A DNA stretch of 64,000 bases from Silvania hatchlandensis (GCF_025564065.1 NZ_JAMGZK010000041.1:94449-158448); one strand, 5' to 3'. Shown: positions 49,794 to 60,113, counted from the stretch's first letter. The notes: generated from the letters alone by a model not told the origin. Numbers and translations are program-made.

Positions 49794-51377
49794 CTACCGG
49801 CTTTTCGTCTCAAACAGATCCGTGCCCAGATGGTTGTAGTCAACTTTCTGTAACTTGAAGTTGGTAACGTAAACCGGCGGCGCTTTGTCGTTCGACACAA
49901 ACCGATAAGGGGTGTTGATCTCTTTCGCGCGAATCCCCGTCCACTGTGAGAAGAAGCTCAGGAAATCATTGGCAGAGCGGCGCGCTTTGATGATGCGATG
50001 CGATTTATCATCGCTGGAGAGCACCATAAACGGTACCTGGAAGTTCTGCTGGAAACCGTCGTCGTGCGCCAGATACTGCACCTCTTTCCCACGCTCTTTG
50101 AAAGCCAGCCCGTGATCGGAAAAATAGACCATCGAGAAGCTCTCGCCCGTGTTCTGCAGCTGGGTATACAGCTTGCTGAGCAGGTCGTCGGTCTGGGTCA
50201 TGGTCTGAAGATAGCAGGACGTCTCTTTCGACTGTACAAACTCCGCGTATTTCCCCTGGGTGCGATCGCAGGCCTGCGGGTGTGAACCCATCAGGTGCAG
50301 GACGATCAGCTGCGGCTGAGTACGCTGGGTGCTGAATACCTGCTCGGTCATTTTCAGCAGCGCCGTATCCTGAGTATTCTTATCCGCCTCAAAATCCCCG
50401 CTTTTCAGGAACTGCGCTTCATCTGCCCGTCGGGCGATACTGGCAATAGCTGTATCGTATTCGCCAATCTGTCCCTGATTAGAGAACCACCAGCTCTGGA
50501 AGCCCGCGCGGTTAGCCAGCGTCACGAAGTTATCCTGATACTGCGGCTTGTTGTCCACCACCCGGTTAAGCGTCAGCCCGAGCGATTTCTGCGTTGAACC
50601 GCTGGCGGCAATGTAATCGGTAAACAATGTGCCGTTCACTTTGCTGGCAAACGGGGTGTTATCCCAGTGTCCACCAAACGCCCCCAGCGCATCGCGACGG
50701 GCGCTTTCACCGATCACCACCATATAGATGTGGTATTTCGGCTTTACCGACAGCACGTTCCAGGTGTCCTTGATCTGCGACAGGGCGCTCATCCGCGCCT
50801 GCTCATCCAGTACTTCCTGGTTGTTCACCACCACGTCTTTCACAAACCGAAACACCGGGTAGCCGGTATCTTTCAGCTTGAACACGCCGCCCCAGGCCAG
50901 GTTCTGCACAGGCGCGACAAAGAAAGTCGCGACGCTAAACACCAGGCACAGGGTATCTAATTTGCTCCAGGCTTTTTTTGCCTGCGGCTTACGACGCACA
51001 GCAATCACGCCAAGGGCAAAGATAAACAGGCCGACCACGTAGCTGTACCACGGGAAAATGGTCAAGATTTCCGTCGACTCTTCCATGTTGGTGGAGTGCA
51101 TCGCCAGCAGGGTATTAAAGTTGGGCGAGCCGTAGGCCTGAGAGAACGGGAAATATAACGCCGCGATCAGCGAGCAAAGCCCGAGCACACCCTTCTGCAG
51201 GCGCGGTGCGCGCAGCCAAAGCAGGTGCAAAATACAGGTGAACGCCACGGCATACAGCAAACTGAACGGGTAGCCAGAGGCAAAGTTAATCAGCAACGAT
51301 TGTAAAAAGTAGAATCCCGTCCACGGGCTTAAGGCCCGGCTGCGGGTAATGAGCGTTTCTTTCAGGGTTAAATTCAT
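49794..51377 (-). CDS. opgE: Osmoregulated periplasmic glucan phosphoethanolamine transferase OpgE
   Basis: 527 residues (formerly YbiP). It adds phosphoethanolamine to periplasmic glucans. Five N-terminal membrane segments are followed by a periplasmic sulfatase-like domain. Catalytic features: VVIGESARRDALGAFGGHWD with a conserved Asn/Thr-region nucleophile downstream (SGSTQKSLG), and YFSDHGLAF with metal-binding Asp-His. Same EptA/OpgE family. No frameshift. Confidence 0.92.
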   Translation of the reverse strand: MNLTLKETLITRSRALSPWTGFYFLQSLLINFASGYPFSLLYAVAFTCILHLLWLRAPRLQKGVLGLCSLIAALYFPFSQAYGSPNFNTLLAMHSTNMEESTEILTIFPWYSYVVGLFIFALGVIAVRRKPQAKKAWSKLDTLCLVFSVATFFVAPVQNLAWGGVFKLKDTGYPVFRFVKDVVVNNQEVLDEQARMSALSQIKDTWNVLSVKPKYHIYMVVIGESARRDALGAFGGHWDNTPFASKVNGTLFTDYIAASGSTQKSLGLTLNRVVDNKPQYQDNFVTLANRAGFQSWWFSNQGQIGEYDTAIASIARRADEAQFLKSGDFEADKNTQDTALLKMTEQVFSTQRTQPQLIVLHLMGSHPQACDRTQGKYAEFVQSKETSCYLQTMTQTDDLLSKLYTQLQNTGESFSMVYFSDHGLAFKERGKEVQYLAHDDGFQQNFQVPFMVLSSDDKSHRIIKARRSANDFLSFFSQWTGIRAKEINTPYRFVSNDKAPPVYVTNFKLQKVDYNHLGTDLFETKSR

Positions 51378-51626
51378 AGGTCACTATCGTGAAAACGCCA
51401 TGTGCTCACCCTGGCGCCAAGGGTCAAAACCTGCCTGAGAATGCGTAGAAGGGGAAGTGAGGTCCGCGTCTGCGAGCCGCAAAAAGTGCAGGGCTGCAAG
51501 AAGATAGAGCCAGCGGCGTTCCAGGTCAATAGTTATAAAGTGGGTGATATGAGAAGAGGATTACAATTCCGTAAAAAAGATCGGGGAATAGCGCTCAAAC
51601 GGGCAGTATGGACGGGGGAGATGACA

Positions 51627-51656
51627 GAAAAATGACGCGGCGTACCGGGACGCCGC
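51627..51656 (-). terminator. Terminator for mntS (minus strand)
   Basis: On the minus strand GCGGCGT and ACGCCGC pair across a 6-base loop, then GTCATTTTT follows. It begins at the mntS stop codon. The stretch 51378-51626 between it and opgE shows no gene. Confidence 0.75.
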
Positions 51657-51785
51657 TTAGCGTGAAGGTTTGTCGTTCTGCTGAGGTTTGCCGTTAATAA
51701 TGTCGCAAATCATATTCAGCAGCATTAAGCGTACTTTAAAGGGAGAGTGGCTAAACACGCGCATACACCTCTTGAATTCGTTCAT
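51657..51785 (-). CDS. mntS: Small protein MntS
   Basis: 42 residues, too short for many gene finders. MntS raises the effective intracellular manganese pool, in part by inhibiting the MntP exporter, and is repressed by MntR with Mn2+. It reads MNEFKRCMRVFSHSPFKVRL then LMLLNMICDIINGKPQQNDK, nearly the E. coli sequence. Ribosome site AACAGGAGGTCACA lies just upstream. Divergent from mntR, with two MntR-type palindromes between them. Confidence 0.93.
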   Translation of the reverse strand: MNEFKRCMRVFSHSPFKVRLMLLNMICDIINGKPQQNDKPSR

Positions 51786-51843
51786 TGTGACCTCCTGTTA
51801 AGTGATCCCTTCGATCCATGAAGGGTGACTGCATTACATACAG

Positions 51844-51880
51844 ATATAGCACAGGCTATATTGTATAGCCAAGGCTATTA
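51844..51880. promoter_or_regulatory. Two MntR-type operators between mntS and mntR
   Basis: ATATAGC-acag-GCTATAT (51844-51861) and, 2 bp further, TATAGCC-aa-GGCTATT (51864-51879) are adjacent inverted repeats. They match MntR-type half-sites (TATAGC.../GCTATA) and lie about 60 bp before mntS. They would repress mntS when manganese is high. Confidence 0.75.
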
Positions 51881-51970
51881 CGTTAATTTTTTGTGCTTAT
51901 GTAGTGATGGTTTACAATGGCCGCCCGTATATTGATTTGCTGGATGCGTCATCCGCAAGAGGAAGCACCA

Positions 51971-52444
51971 ATGAACCGCCGTGCAGGTAAACCCATAACC
52001 AAAAAAATGACGCAGCTGGTCAATGTTGAAGAGCATGTCGAAGGCTTTCGTCAGGTCCGCGAGGCGCATCGTCGGGAGTTGATCGACGACTACGTTGAGC
52101 TGATTTCCGATCTGATCCGCGAGGTGGGGGAGGCCCGTCAGGTGGATATGGCTGCACGCCTTGGCGTCTCCCAGCCGACGGTGGCAAAAATGCTCAAGCG
52201 TCTGGCGACGGTAGGTCTGATCGAACTGATCCCGTGGCGCGGGGTGTTTCTGACCCCGGAAGGGGAGAAGCTGGCGCAGGCGAGCCGCGAACGTCATCAA
52301 ATCGTCGAAAACTTCCTGCTGGTGCTGGGCGTCAGCCCGGATATCGCCCGCCGCGACGCCGAGGGGATGGAGCACCATGTCAGCGAAGAGACGCTGCAGC
52401 AGTTTCATGCGTTTACCCTCAAACACGGCTCTTCCGCTGAATGA
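51971..52444 (+). CDS. mntR: Manganese-responsive regulator MntR
   Basis: 157 residues (E. coli 155). DtxR-family Mn2+-sensing regulator that represses mntH and mntS and activates mntP. The DNA-binding helix-turn-helix [20 protein letters not shown] and the metal-binding residues (Glu, His in [28 protein letters not shown]) are intact. ATG at 51971 has GAGGAAG upstream; the frame is open further up to 51917 but that extension is unlike the family. It overlaps ybiR by 4 bp. Confidence 0.95.
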   Translation: MNRRAGKPITKKMTQLVNVEEHVEGFRQVREAHRRELIDDYVELISDLIREVGEARQVDMAARLGVSQPTVAKMLKRLATVGLIELIPWRGVFLTPEGEKLAQASRERHQIVENFLLVLGVSPDIARRDAEGMEHHVSEETLQQFHAFTLKHGSSAE

Positions 52445-53555
52445 CCCTCCCTGGCCTGCGGGCGCTGGCCCGCGATCGTTTCTTTCATCTGTTACTGGTT
52501 GTCGGCGTGGGGCTCAGCTTTCTGGTTCCCTTCGCGCCAAAGTGTTGGCCTACCGCCATCGACTGGCACACCATTATTACCCTCTCCGGGCTGATGATGC
52601 TGACCAAAGGGGTCGAGCAGAGCGGCTTCTTTGATGTATTAGGGCGCAAGTTGGTGCGCCGTTTTGCCACCGAGCGGCGGCTGTCGCTGTTTATGGTGTT
52701 CTCCGCGCGCTGCTGTCGACGTTCCTCACCAATGACGTGGCGCTGTTTATCGTAGTTCCGCTGACGCTCACCCTGCGCAAGCTGTGCGAAATCCCGGTTA
52801 ACCGGCTGATCATCTTTGAAGCGCTGGCGGTCAACGCCGGGTCGCTGCTGACGCCGATTGGCAATCCGCAAAACATCCTCCTGTGGGGGCGCTCCGGTCT
52901 GTCGTTTGCCGCCTTTACCTGGCAGATGGCGCCGCTGGCGCTGGCCATGATGTTAACCCTCGGGCTGGTGTGCTGGTTTGCCTTCCCGGCGAAAGCGCTG
53001 AACTACCATAGCGGCACCTCCGCGCCGCAGTGGAAGCCACGCCTGATCTGGAGCTGTCTGGCGCTCTATATTGTCTTTGTCGCAGCCCTGGAGCTAAAAC
53101 AGGAGCTGTGGGGGGCCTTGCTGGTGGCGGGCGGTTTCTTACTGCTGGCGCGACGGGTGCTGATTAGCGTGGACTGGACGCTGCTGCTGGTGTTTATGGC
53201 GATGTTTATCGACGTGCACCTGTTGATTCAGGTTCCGGCCCTGCAGGGGATGTTGCACAGCGTTGGTGGGCTCTCGCAGCCGGGACTGTGGCTGACGGCC
53301 ATCGGCCTGTCGCAGTTTATCAGCAACGTTCCGGCCACCATTTTGCTGCTCAACTATGTGCCACCCACGGCGATGCTGGCGTGGGCGGTGAACGTCGGGG
53401 GCTTTGGTTTACTGCCGGGATCGCTGGCCAATCTTATCGCGCTCAGGATGGCCAACAATCGCCGTATCTGGTGGCGTTTCCATCTCTGGTCGCTGCCGAT
53501 GCTGCTCTGGGCGGGGCTGATAGGGTACGGATTACACCTTCTTCTGCAGACATAA
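52441..53555 (+). pseudogene. ybiR: Inner-membrane anion transporter-like YbiR, frameshifted
   Basis: YbiR is an ArsB/NhaD-like (ion transporter superfamily) membrane protein of about 372 residues; the substrate is unknown. Here the first frame (52441-52755) reads up to RRLSLFMVFSA and then leaves register. The family sequence LLSTFLTNDVALFIVVPLTL resumes one frame later and continues unbroken to 53555. One inserted base near 52705 in the CCGCGCGC stretch joins both parts into 371 residues. As written the product would end after 104 residues. It could be a genuine mutation or a read error. Start overlaps mntR by 4 bp (ATGA), suggesting coupled translation with it. Confidence 0.85.
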
Positions 53556-53560
53556 GATAA

Positions 53561-53590
53561 AAAAAAGCGGGCATCGTAGCCCGCTTTTTT
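53561..53590. terminator. Bidirectional terminator between ybiR and ldtB
   Basis: AAAAAAGCGGGC, a 6-base loop and GCCCGCTTTTTT give a stem with A and T tracts on both sides. It sits between two convergent genes and can stop both. Confidence 0.9.
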
Positions 53591-53605
53591 ATGCCTGTAA
53601 TGCGA

Positions 53606-54526
53606 TTAGTTCAGACGAACCGGCATACCGGAACGGTTCTGAATCGCCTGATCCACAACGGTGGTGTCCACATCCTGCTGGCTGGTGATGGCCTGCACGT
53701 TGCTGGTCAGGGTGACCGGGACGGTAACGTTATTGTTGATCTGATCTTCGCTGGTGGAGAGCGGGTTGTGTACTTCGAGGTAGCGGCTGCCATCCGGCTC
53801 GGTCGTGGCTTTTACCGGCTCGTTAATGAACTGCACGCGGGTGCCGACCGGCACGTTCTCGAACAGGAATTTGATGTCGTCGTTACGCAGACGCACGCAG
53901 CCGTGGCTTACGCGCAGGCCGATACCGAAGTTAGCATTGGTGCCGTGAATCGCGTACAGACGGCCGATATACAGCGCGTACAGACCCATAGGGTTGTCCG
54001 GGCCTGCCGGAACAACGGCTGGCAGCGGCTCGCCTGCGGCGATGTATTCCGCGTGCATTTTGGCGGTTGGCGTCCAGGTTGGACCCGCTTTTTTGCGCTC
54101 AACTTTGGTGGTCCAGTTCATTGGCGTATCTTTGCCTAACTGGCCAATACCGATTGGCAGCACGATGACGGTGTTGGTGCCTTTCGGGTAGTAGTACAGA
54201 CGCATTTCGGCGCTGTTGATGACGATGCCTTCATGGACGGTGTCCGGCAGGATCAGCTGCTGAGGAATGTTCAGCACCGTGCCGCCTTTCGGCAGGTACG
54301 GGTCGACGCCTGGGTTGGCTTCCATGATGTTGGAGAGGCCCAGCTGGTATTCCGCGGCAAAATACTCCAGCGGCTGAGTGTTGCCTTCCTCAATGGTCAC
54401 GACCTGGTTCTGACCCACCAGACGGCTACCGTCGGTTGGCAGAGGATAGGTGACAGCAGAAGCGGTCTTGCAAAACCCTACTACGGCAAACGCCACTGCA
54501 AAAAGCGATGTAAATTTCATATTCAT
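53606..54526 (-). CDS. ldtB: L,D-transpeptidase LdtB
   Basis: 306 residues (formerly YbiS), same as E. coli. It attaches Braun lipoprotein to peptidoglycan at diaminopimelate. Signal peptide ends SAVTYPLP. The YkuD catalytic motif [16 protein letters not shown] carries the nucleophilic cysteine, with a paired [11 protein letters not shown] LysM-like segment ([20 protein letters not shown]) lies near the N-terminus. The start may be the ATG at 54526 or two codons later. Confidence 0.95.
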   Translation of the reverse strand: MNMKFTSLFAVAFAVVGFCKTASAVTYPLPTDGSRLVGQNQVVTIEEGNTQPLEYFAAEYQLGLSNIMEANPGVDPYLPKGGTVLNIPQQLILPDTVHEGIVINSAEMRLYYYPKGTNTVIVLPIGIGQLGKDTPMNWTTKVERKKAGPTWTPTAKMHAEYIAAGEPLPAVVPAGPDNPMGLYALYIGRLYAIHGTNANFGIGLRVSHGCVRLRNDDIKFLFENVPVGTRVQFINEPVKATTEPDGSRYLEVHNPLSTSEDQINNNVTVPVTLTSNVQAITSQQDVDTTVVDQAIQNRSGMPVRLN

Positions 54527-54744
54527 GGTGTGCGAGGTATCTGTGCCACTACGGCATGTAGTTAAAGGTATGAACGGTTTAGGCGCGCATTATATGTGCA
54601 TTCACCGCAGCATGGAATTCGGATGTGTACTAAATCACACTTTTTTCCATATTAATAACCTTTAGCACCACGTTGTTACACGCGATCTCATTATTGAATT
54701 GTGGCATAATGCCGGGTTTATCACACTTCTTGCAGGAATTCCCC

Positions 54745-56340
54745 GTGTTAGTTACCAGCAACATCACTATGCAGTTTGGCAGTAAGCCGCTGTTTGAAAA
54801 CATTTCCGTCAAATTTGGCGGCGGCAACCGTTACGGCCTGATTGGTGCCAACGGTAGCGGAAAATCCACCTTCATGAAGATCCTCGGCAACGATTTAGAG
54901 CCGTCGCTGGGTAACGTTTCCCTCGATCCGAACGAGCGCATCGGTAAGCTGCGTCAGGATCAGTTTGCTTTTGAAGAGTTCACGGTGCTCGATACCGTGA
55001 TCATGGGTCACGGTGAACTGTGGGAAGTGAAGCAGGAGCGCGATCGCATCTACGCCCTGGCTGAAATGAGCGAAGAAGATGGCTATAAAGTGGCCGATCT
55101 TGAAGTGCTGTACGGCGAAATGGACGGCTATTCTGCAGAGTCCCGCGCGGGCGAACTGCTGCTGGGCGTGGGTATTCCCGTTGAGCAACACTACGGTCTG
55201 ATGAGCGAAGTGGCGCCAGGCTGGAAGCTGCGTGTCCTGCTGGCGCAGGCGCTGTTCTCTAATCCGGACATCCTGCTGCTCGATGAACCAACGAACAACC
55301 TGGACATCGACACCATTCGCTGGCTGGAGCAGACGCTGAACGATCGTGACAGCACCATGATCATCATTTCGCACGACCGTCACTTCCTGAACATGGTCTG
55401 TACTCACATGGCCGATCTGGACTACGGCGAACTGCGCGTGTACGCCGGTAACTACGACGAATACATGACCGCAGCCACCCAGGCGCGTGAGCGTCTGCTG
55501 TCTGATAACGCCAAGAAAAAAGCGCAGATTGCTGACCTGCAATCCTTCGTCAGCCGCTTTAGCGCCAACGCCTCTAAATCGCGTCAGGCAACCTCTCGTG
55601 CGCGTCAGATCGACAAGATCAAACTCGACGAAGTTAAAGCCTCCAGCCGTCAGAACCCGTTCATCCGCTTTGAGCAGGACAAGAAGCTGTTCCGTAATGC
55701 ACTGACCGTCGAAGATCTGGCGAAAGGTTTCGACAACGGCCCGCTGTTCAAAAAATTCAATCTGCTGCTGGAAGTGGGCGAGAAGATTGCCATCCTCGGT
55801 GCTAACGGCGTGGGTAAAACCACCATGCTGAAAACGCTGGTCGGTGAACTGGCGCCGGATAACGGCACCGTGAAATGGTCCGAGAACGCGCAGATTGGTT
55901 ACTATGCGCAGGATCACGCTGACGATTTCGATAACGATCTGACGGTTTTCGACTGGATGAGCCAGTGGAAATCCGAAGGTGATGACGAGCAGGTGGTGCG
56001 CAGCTTCCTGGGTCGCCTGCTGTTCAGCCAGGACGATATCAAAAAGCCGGCAAAAGTGCTCTCCGGTGGTGAGAAAGGACGCATGCTGTTCGGCAAGCTG
56101 ATGATGCAGAAACCGAATATCCTGGTGATGGACGAACCGACCAACCACCTGGATATGGAGTCGATCGAATCGCTGAACATGGCGCTGGAAATGTATCAGG
56201 GCACCCTGATCTTCGTTTCCCACGACCGTGAGTTTGTCAGCTCGCTGGCGACCCGCGTGATTGAAATTACGCCGGAGCGCGTAGTGGACTTCACCGGTAA
56301 CTACGAAGATTATCTGCGTAGCAAAGGCATTGATAACTAA
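54745..56340 (+). CDS. ybiT: ABC-F family ATPase YbiT
   Basis: 531 residues. ABC-F proteins bind the ribosome E site. Two nucleotide-binding domains with Walker [10 protein letters not shown] and GANGVGKTT, both with [11 protein letters not shown] / [11 protein letters not shown]alker B, are joined by the ABC-F linker ([20 protein letters not shown]). Exact ribosomal role of YbiT is still being defined. GTG at 54745 is chosen for the AGGA ribosome site and family start [18 protein letters not shown]; an ATG at 54673 adds 24 residues from the leader. The 218-bp gap to the divergent ldtB has no other gene. Confidence 0.94.
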   Translation: MLVTSNITMQFGSKPLFENISVKFGGGNRYGLIGANGSGKSTFMKILGNDLEPSLGNVSLDPNERIGKLRQDQFAFEEFTVLDTVIMGHGELWEVKQERDRIYALAEMSEEDGYKVADLEVLYGEMDGYSAESRAGELLLGVGIPVEQHYGLMSEVAPGWKLRVLLAQALFSNPDILLLDEPTNNLDIDTIRWLEQTLNDRDSTMIIISHDRHFLNMVCTHMADLDYGELRVYAGNYDEYMTAATQARERLLSDNAKKKAQIADLQSFVSRFSANASKSRQATSRARQIDKIKLDEVKASSRQNPFIRFEQDKKLFRNALTVEDLAKGFDNGPLFKKFNLLLEVGEKIAILGANGVGKTTMLKTLVGELAPDNGTVKWSENAQIGYYAQDHADDFDNDLTVFDWMSQWKSEGDDEQVVRSFLGRLLFSQDDIKKPAKVLSGGEKGRMLFGKLMMQKPNILVMDEPTNHLDMESIESLNMALEMYQGTLIFVSHDREFVSSLATRVIEITPERVVDFTGNYEDYLRSKGIDN

Positions 56341-56346
56341 AATAAA

Positions 56347-56427
56347 CCCCTCTACCCATAGGGGAGAGGGGACCGCTCGGTGCGTTTTTCACCCTCACCC
56401 CTATGGGGAGAGGGTCGGGGTGAGGGG
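56347..56427. repeat. Palindromic intergenic repeat (two stems)
   Basis: Two GC-rich inverted repeats lie between the converging ybiT and GH31 genes. The first pairs CCCCTCT with AGAGGGG around 56347-56371. The second pairs CCCTCACCCC (56392-56401) with GGGGTGAGGG (56417-56426). Similar CCCTCTCCC/GGGGTGAGGG modules occur in intergenic regions of Enterobacter and Klebsiella. There is no T run. It may stop transcripts or be an interspersed repeat. Confidence 0.6.
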
Positions 56428-56430
56428 CGG

Positions 56431-58794
56431 TTACACCACCCACTCACTCCCTTCAACGCCGTTCACCCGCAGCTGGCGTTTTTCCCCCGCAGGTAACGAC
56501 ACCTTAAGCGCTTTCCAGGCCGGGCGATAATCCCCGCGAGAGGCCACGTTCAGATTGATGGTTGCGCCATCGCACACCATTTCCCATTCCAGCCACAGCG
56601 CATTGCCTTTCTGGTAGCCCCAGCTTTCGCCATCATCTTCAAACAGCAGACCAGAGGTTGTCCCCACGCCTTTTACCGGGAACAATTGCAGTTCGCGGGT
56701 GTTGTCTTTCTCGGCGCTCACATGAGTGATACGTTCGCTGAGCGGCAGACCGGCACCGGCGCGAACCATTAACGGCAGTTTTTCCAGCGGTGCGTCGCGA
56801 ACGATCCACTGACCGCCGGAGAACCATTCGTGAGTATAGAAATCGTACCAGCCGGTTTCATTGTCCGGCAGCCAGATACGACGTTCGCGCTGGGCGGCCT
56901 CGACGACGCTGGCGACTAACAGATCGCGGCCCAGCAGGAAATCATCGCACTCTTCGAATGTCTGCTCGTCATGCTCGTGATCGAGGAAGGTCGGGCGCAG
57001 CATCGGTTCATCGTCGGCGTGAGCCTGCCAGAGCAGGGTATACAGATACGGCAGCAGGCGGTAGCGCAGCTCAATTGCGCCACGAATGGCAGGCGTCACG
57101 CCCGGATACATCCACGGCTCGTTCACCGTACGATCGTCATTCCACGAGTGGATGGTAAAGCGCGGATGCATCACGCCATTTTGCACCCAGCGCACGAACA
57201 GTTCCGCGTCCGGTTTATCGCCGGAGAAGCCGCCAACATCGTGGCCCACGTTAAACAGTCCGGACAGGCTCATACCCAGCCCCATGCGGGTGTTATAGCG
57301 CAGGGTGTCCCAGTTGGTACGGTTATCGCCGCTCCAGGTCTGCACGTAGCGCTGCATCCCGGCGCAGCCGGAACGGGAGATCAGGTAGGGGCGTTTATCC
57401 GGAGCAAAACGCTGCTGCGCTTCCATCGAGGCGCGCATCATCAGCAGCGGCATCACCGGGCGAATATGCTTGATCGCAATTTCCTGCCCGAACCCGTGGC
57501 AGCGGGCTTCGCCATCCCATACTTCAAACTCGTTGTTATCGTTCCAGGTGGCGTCGATCCCCATCTCCAGCAGCTGGGTGGTGACGCCGTTCTGCCACCA
57601 CTGGACCGTGCCTGGATTCGTAAAGTCGAGGTGCGAACCTTCGTCATCCCAGAAGCTTGAACGCTCGGGCGCGTCGGTTTCAGAGTCGCGAATGAACAGT
57701 CCTTTTTCCGCCACTTCGTTGTAGCGCGGGTGATCCTGGAGCAGACACGGCTTGATGTTAGCGGCCAGCTTCAGCCCGGCATCGTGAAACGCCTGGCTCA
57801 TCACCTTCGGCTGCGGCACCTTGTCATAATTCCAGTTAAAGACGTAGCGCTTACCGTTAATAGAGGTATAGCCCGACGACAGCTGGAACGAATCACATGG
57901 AATGGCATGCTCTTCACTCAGGCGGATAAAGTTCATCAGCTGGTTTTGCGCATCCGGCGCGTCGGTGTAGTGCATGGTCGAGCCGCTGTAACCGAGACTC
58001 CATTTTGGCCCGAACAGCGTTTTGCCGGTCAGGCGAACAAACGCCTTGGTCACATCCAGCACGCGTTTGCCGGTAAAAATGTAGTAATCGATATCGCCCG
58101 CTTCGGCCTGCCAGCGGCGGTAGGCGGTGTGATAGTTGTCGATCTCGTTGCCCAGATCCAGCCAGCAGCTGCTGAGGTTGTCGTAAAACAGGCCGTAGCT
58201 CACGTCATCGCGGCGGGCGATGGTGAACGGAATATGCTTGTACAGCGGGTCGGTGCTGGCCGCGTTGTAACCCATCGCATCCAGGTTGCGCATCTCAAAG
58301 CGCTTGCCGTTACGCTGCAAATTACCCGCTTTCTCGCCCAGGCCGTAAAAGCGTTCGTCTTTACGACGGCTCAGGTAGTGTGCGACGCCGTCGCCGTGAG
58401 CGTTCAGCAGATAGGCGCTGGTGGGGCGGTCGTTAACCAGTTCCTGCCACTCACCGGCCTCATTGCGATACTGCCACTCCAGCCACAGCGGCTGGTGGAC
58501 GGTCACGCGCAGGTGCTCAGTGGCGACGGTCAGGACCTCGTCCGTGTGGGTCAACGTCCAGGAGGGGCAGGTAAAGCCGCTAAGATCTTCACGAGAACGG
58601 CCTTCCCACGGCACATCTTTTTGCGGAGCAATGCTCCAGGTTTTATCCAGCGCCAGCTCGCCTTTGCGCTTAATCAGCACGCGGAACAGATTCTCTTCCA
58701 GCACATACACGCACAGGCGGTGCTGATTATCGACCAGCAGTTCCAGATGGTTCGCTGACTGCTTATCCAGGGTCCAGTTTTTCAGGGTCTTCAT
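56431..58794 (-). CDS. Glycoside hydrolase family 31 enzyme, substrate unknown
   Basis: 787 residues. GH31 enzymes are retaining alpha-glycosidases or alpha-glycan lyases. The nucleophile region is IDATWNDNNEFEVWDGEA (WxDxNE type) and the acid/base region TWSGDNRTNWDTL (SGDN type). The N-terminal domain (FYGLGEKAGNLQRNGKRFEM) and FQLSSGYTSINGKRYVFNW are typical, and a C-terminal DUF5110-like domain follows (LFEDDGESWGYQKGNAL). No signal peptide, so it acts in the cytoplasm on a sugar brought in by the MFS transporter 17 bp upstream. It may be an alpha-glucosidase, alpha-xylosidase or alpha-galactosidase; sequence alone does not decide. The ATG at 58794 (MKTLKNW) is chosen over 58809. Confidence 0.85.
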   Translation of the reverse strand: MKTLKNWTLDKQSANHLELLVDNQHRLCVYVLEENLFRVLIKRKGELALDKTWSIAPQKDVPWEGRSREDLSGFTCPSWTLTHTDEVLTVATEHLRVTVHQPLWLEWQYRNEAGEWQELVNDRPTSAYLLNAHGDGVAHYLSRRKDERFYGLGEKAGNLQRNGKRFEMRNLDAMGYNAASTDPLYKHIPFTIARRDDVSYGLFYDNLSSCWLDLGNEIDNYHTAYRRWQAEAGDIDYYIFTGKRVLDVTKAFVRLTGKTLFGPKWSLGYSGSTMHYTDAPDAQNQLMNFIRLSEEHAIPCDSFQLSSGYTSINGKRYVFNWNYDKVPQPKVMSQAFHDAGLKLAANIKPCLLQDHPRYNEVAEKGLFIRDSETDAPERSSFWDDEGSHLDFTNPGTVQWWQNGVTTQLLEMGIDATWNDNNEFEVWDGEARCHGFGQEIAIKHIRPVMPLLMMRASMEAQQRFAPDKRPYLISRSGCAGMQRYVQTWSGDNRTNWDTLRYNTRMGLGMSLSGLFNVGHDVGGFSGDKPDAELFVRWVQNGVMHPRFTIHSWNDDRTVNEPWMYPGVTPAIRGAIELRYRLLPYLYTLLWQAHADDEPMLRPTFLDHEHDEQTFEECDDFLLGRDLLVASVVEAAQRERRIWLPDNETGWYDFYTHEWFSGGQWIVRDAPLEKLPLMVRAGAGLPLSERITHVSAEKDNTRELQLFPVKGVGTTSGLLFEDDGESWGYQKGNALWLEWEMVCDGATINLNVASRGDYRPAWKALKVSLPAGEKRQLRVNGVEGSEWVV

Positions 58795-58811
58795 ATGTAT
58801 CACATCCACTA

Positions 58812-60113
58812 TCAGGCGCGCTTGGCGCGACGTTCAGCAATAAATGCCACCAGGAAAACAGCGCCAATCAGGTCAAAGAAACCCATGGCAATAAAGAGCG
58901 GGTTGAAGCCGATTTTGTCGGCGGTCACACCAATTAACAGAGAGAACAGGAAGCTGGCGATCCACGCCGCCGAGCCGCGCATCCCGTTGACGGTCGCCAT
59001 CTGACCTTTATCAAACGACTCGACGACCAGCGCACTGAGCATGCAGGAGATAATCTGGTGGCCGAACCCACCGATGGAGATCAGCGCAATGGTGATATAC
59101 GGGTCGCGGGTAATGGCCACCGTTGCCAGCGAGATCATCAAAAATGCGCCGGTGACGGAGCTGGCGACCACCGAGTTCACGCGGGAGCAGCCGAACAGGC
59201 GGGTGTAAAGACGGGTGAGATAACCGCTGGCGACGCTGCCAAGATCGGCGGCCAGGAACGGCAGCCAGGCAAACATCGCAATCTGTTTCAGGTCCATGCC
59301 GTGTTCTTTGGCAAGATACAGCGGTACCCAGAAGCTCAGCACGGCCCAGGCCGGCTCGGCCATAAAGGCCGGGATGGCGATACCGTAAAAGCGTTTGTTT
59401 TTCGAGACGGTTTTTAGCGCAGTCAGGAAAGGCAGTTTTACCGCAGGCGGCTCGTTATCCTGCTGGATGAAGGCCAGTTCGTCCTTGCCCAGGTTCGGGT
59501 GTTGTTCCGGATTATGGTAGAACGCCCACCACAAAATCACCCACAGCAGGGCCAGTACGCCGGTAAACATAAACGCACCCTGCCAGCCGAAAGAGGCATG
59601 GGCAAAGTAAATAATCGGCGGTGCCAGCATCGCCCCAACCGAGAAGCCCACGCCCGCCCAGCCTGCGGCGATCGGACGTTCTGATTTCGGGAACCATTCA
59701 CCAATGGTTTTGGCGTTAGCGGGGGTGGCGGCCGCTTCCGACGCCCCCATAAAGAAGCGCAGGATCGCCAGATGCAGCCAACTGCCTGCCCCGGCGTGAA
59801 GAATACACATCAGTGCCCAGATACCGGCACAGACCATAAAGCCAATTTTCAGGCCAATCACATCGATCAGCCACCCGCACAGTGGCTGGAAAAGGGTATA
59901 GGCAATCTGGAAGGCACCGACAATCCATGAATATTGTTCGGTGGTGATCCCCATACTCTCTTTCAGCTCGGGGGCGAGGATGCCTAAGGAGTTACGGGTG
60001 ATGTAGTTAACGGTAACGCCCAGCAAAAACAGCACCAGAACATACCAGCGCAGATTTTTAATGACGCGGCGGGTTTTACCGACCGCGACGGTGTGATTGA
60101 TGTCCTGACTCAT
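58812..60113 (-). CDS. MFS transporter of the anion:cation symporter (ExuT-like) family
   Basis: 433 residues with twelve membrane segments. The family start NYITRNSLGILAPEL and the helix-2 segment AYTLFQPLCGWLIDVIGLKIGF closely resemble hexuronate transporters (ExuT/GudP type). It would import a sugar acid or a glycoside of one. Because the GH31 gene follows after 17 bp, it probably supplies that enzyme's substrate. No frameshift. Substrate not determined. Confidence 0.82.
   Translation of the reverse strand: MSQDINHTVAVGKTRRVIKNLRWYVLVLFLLGVTVNYITRNSLGILAPELKESMGITTEQYSWIVGAFQIAYTLFQPLCGWLIDVIGLKIGFMVCAGIWALMCILHAGAGSWLHLAILRFFMGASEAAATPANAKTIGEWFPKSERPIAAGWAGVGFSVGAMLAPPIIYFAHASFGWQGAFMFTGVLALLWVILWWAFYHNPEQHPNLGKDELAFIQQDNEPPAVKLPFLTALKTVSKNKRFYGIAIPAFMAEPAWAVLSFWVPLYLAKEHGMDLKQIAMFAWLPFLAADLGSVASGYLTRLYTRLFGCSRVNSVVASSVTGAFLMISLATVAITRDPYITIALISIGGFGHQIISCMLSALVVESFDKGQMATVNGMRGSAAWIASFLFSLLIGVTADKIGFNPLFIAMGFFDLIGAVFLVAFIAERRAKRA

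Noticed and set aside
54895..56223. Minus-strand ORF opposite ybiT (442 codons)
   Set aside because: Antisense shadow of the ABC-F gene, with repeated His/Gln/Phe and no known domain.
56341..56432. CRISPR array between ybiT and GH31
   Set aside because: Only two unlike stems are present, with no regular repeat-spacer pattern.
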